Positions 63,701-64,000 of a DNA stretch of 64,000 nt are shown one piece after another. The stretch spans positions 350,213-414,212 of the forward strand of contig NZ_BSPP01000002.1 in the NCBI RefSeq assembly GCF_030161095.1, written 5' to 3'. Positions within the stretch are counted from its first letter, which is position 1. Every line of letters begins with the position of its first letter. Below the pieces are notes generated by a model that was not told the origin of the DNA, ran no database searches, and saw nothing but the letters and a program-made list of their open reading frames with translations. The position numbers were made by a program, and so were the translations under genes. This stretch comes from Cypionkella aquatica (GTDB lineage Bacteria; Pseudomonadota; Alphaproteobacteria; Rhodobacterales; Rhodobacteraceae).

Positions 63701-64000
63701 CAGATCATTGCCTGCCGCACCATAAAGGATGTTGACGCCACTGGTCCCGGTGATCGTATCCGCAAAGCCCGAACCGATGACATCCTCGATATTCAGCAGC
63801 GTGTCGCCTTCGGCATCGCCGCCCAGACCAATGCCCGTGCTCAGATCAACATGGATCCCGGCAGCCGAGGCCGAATAATCGACATCATCATTGCCTGCGC
63901 CACCATCCAGCAGATCAGCGCCCGCTCCACCAAACAGGGTGTCGTTGTCATTGCCGCCATACAGGCTGTCATCGCCCGCGCCGCCCACCAGACTGTCAGT
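60710..64000 (-). CDS. RTX calcium-binding repeat protein with C-terminal Hint domain (5' end beyond window)
   Basis: At least 1096 aa visible; the N-terminus lies past 64000. Six related blocks of about 80-100 residues (DTADYS...NLSTG...[16 protein letters not shown]) are separated by GGxGxDxL nonapeptides (about 62350-64000). A long run of uninterrupted RTX repeats follows (about 61480-62335). The last 195 residues form a Hint domain: [29 protein letters not shown] and VSRQHRMLV. It is expected to be calcium-folded and secreted by a type I system, not encoded here. Confidence 0.9.
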   Translation of the reverse strand, partial: TDSLVGGAGDDSLYGGNDNDTLFGGAGADLLDGGAGNDDVDYSASAAGIHVDLSTGIGLGGDAEGDTLLNIEDVIGSGFADTITGTSGVNILYGAAGNDLLDGGAGNDSLYGGDGNDTLTGGSGADSLYGGNGTDTADYSTAAAAVAASLTAGTGTAGDANGDVLSSIENLIGSGFNDTLTGDGNANALYGAVGNDQLYGAAGVDSLYGGDGNDTLFGGAGADVLDGGAGSDTADYSASGSGITVNLSTGAASGGDAAGDTLNSIENVIGSGAADSLVGNAANNLLDGGAGNDTLVGGDGADTLIGGSGTDTADYSTSAAGVAVSLTTGTGSGGDAQGDSLSGIENLIGSTLNDTLTGDGAANALTGGDGQDLLYGAAGVDSLYGGLGNDTLSGGSGADSLDGGAGIDTADYSSSTAAVNVNLNGGANTGGDAAGDTLVSIENLTGSIYADVLTGNAGDNSLSGGAGNDSLYGGDGDDTLAGGAGADVINGGAGMDYVDYSASTSAISVNLTSWTGQFGDAQGDQLTGVDGVIGSAFNDTIIGYDEQGLSGDVFTNVFYGGAGNDSIEGRGNDDILYGGADNDSVYGGTGNDVSYGGTGNDAVYGGDGNDSNYGDAGNDQVYGGLGNDLVDGGDGADSVYGDAGDDQVLGGAGNDSAYGGDGADSVDGGVGDDQVFGGAGNDSAYGGDGNDSVFGDAGNDQVYGGDGNDSVDGGTGDDQVYGGAGNDSVAGGDGNDSVDGGTGDDSLFGGAGNDTLTGDDGADHLDGGIGNDQLFGGADNDVLEGGAGTDTLDGGTGNDTLYGGDGNDVLIGGIGNDELFGGAGNDTLIGGVGVDIIHAGAGDVVDGGTSGTDWDVLDLTGQAPFKIVLDPANHLNGVVNFLDADGNVIGTLTFTNIESIVSCFTPGTQIATPSGEIAVEALRVGDMVVTRDNGAQMVRWIGSRQISREELRADASLRPILIKAGALGYGLPEVDMMVSRQHRMLVSGPRAELLFGSDEVLVRAQHLLCLPGVVEADVEAVTYLHILFDRHEVILADGAWSESFQPGDRTMEGMDADQRDEIYKIFPELADSSKLAQFAAARPTLKSYEARVLLAA

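Overview
The window is 64 kb of GC-rich, gene-dense bacterial chromosome. The overall picture is Rhodobacteraceae (Alphaproteobacteria, Rhodobacterales): a membrane-anchored cytochrome c divergent from prephenate dehydratase, the YcjX/YcjF pair, PuuD urate hydroxylase, a BKACE/HDAC-type operon, an RTX-Hint secreted protein, and the intergenic 'AAATATCC' and 'GAGTATTT..AGAAAGAGCAAAT' repeats. This assignment is inferred from gene content and was not tested against a database. No rRNA, tRNA, IS element, phage, CRISPR array or replication gene was recognised.

Layout. 1-5.1 kb: a Yej-type peptide ABC importer (minus strand, ATPase cut by the window edge). 5.3-13.5 kb: housekeeping genes (cytochrome c, pheA, SRPBCC protein, nudC, cyclic-nucleotide phosphodiesterase, HAD phosphatase, secreted protein, argE). 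13.5-17.6 kb: a structured intergenic region, then YcjF, GNAT and YcjX in overlapping order, and truA. 18.3-23 kb: acs, adk and an MFS symporter, linking acetate uptake, activation and AMP recycling. 24-31.8 kb: a polysaccharide locus (beta-helix protein, CapD/FlaA1-like dehydratase, YjbH, YjbF and a YjbE-like small protein). 32-36.5 kb: an isolated 3-hydroxyaspartate aldolase divergent from an unusual translationally coupled trio (divergent GAPDH, dimethylformamidase-like protein, histidine phosphatase). 36.6-39 kb: an overlapping operon of BKACE, an SSAT-like acetyltransferase and an acetylpolyamine amidohydrolase, probably polyamine or amine catabolism. 39-41 kb: PepSY membrane protein plus a DUF2946-like protein (metal or copper-related). 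42-50.4 kb: a dipeptide ABC importer flanked by two paralogous M19 dipeptidases, then an SDR gene bracketed by palindromic repeats. 50.5-52.7 kb: a LysR regulator divergent from puuD. 52.7-56 kb: peptidoglycan-binding protein, SDR divergent from an AraC regulator, DoxX. 56.3-60.6 kb: hrpB and meaB, separated by a striking satellite. 60.7-64 kb: the C-terminal part of a giant RTX protein ending in a Hint domain.

The most unusual DNA feature is a 598-bp array of 46 tandem 13-bp units between hrpB and meaB. A single-base variant recurs every ninth unit, giving a 117-bp higher-order period. Other items worth a second look are a perfect 16-bp palindrome (TGTCCACGCGTGGACA) present twice 24 kb apart, the coupled GAPDH/DMFase-like/phosphatase trio, the acs-adk pairing, and a 25-codon leader frame with a strong ribosome site that overlaps a HugZ-like gene.
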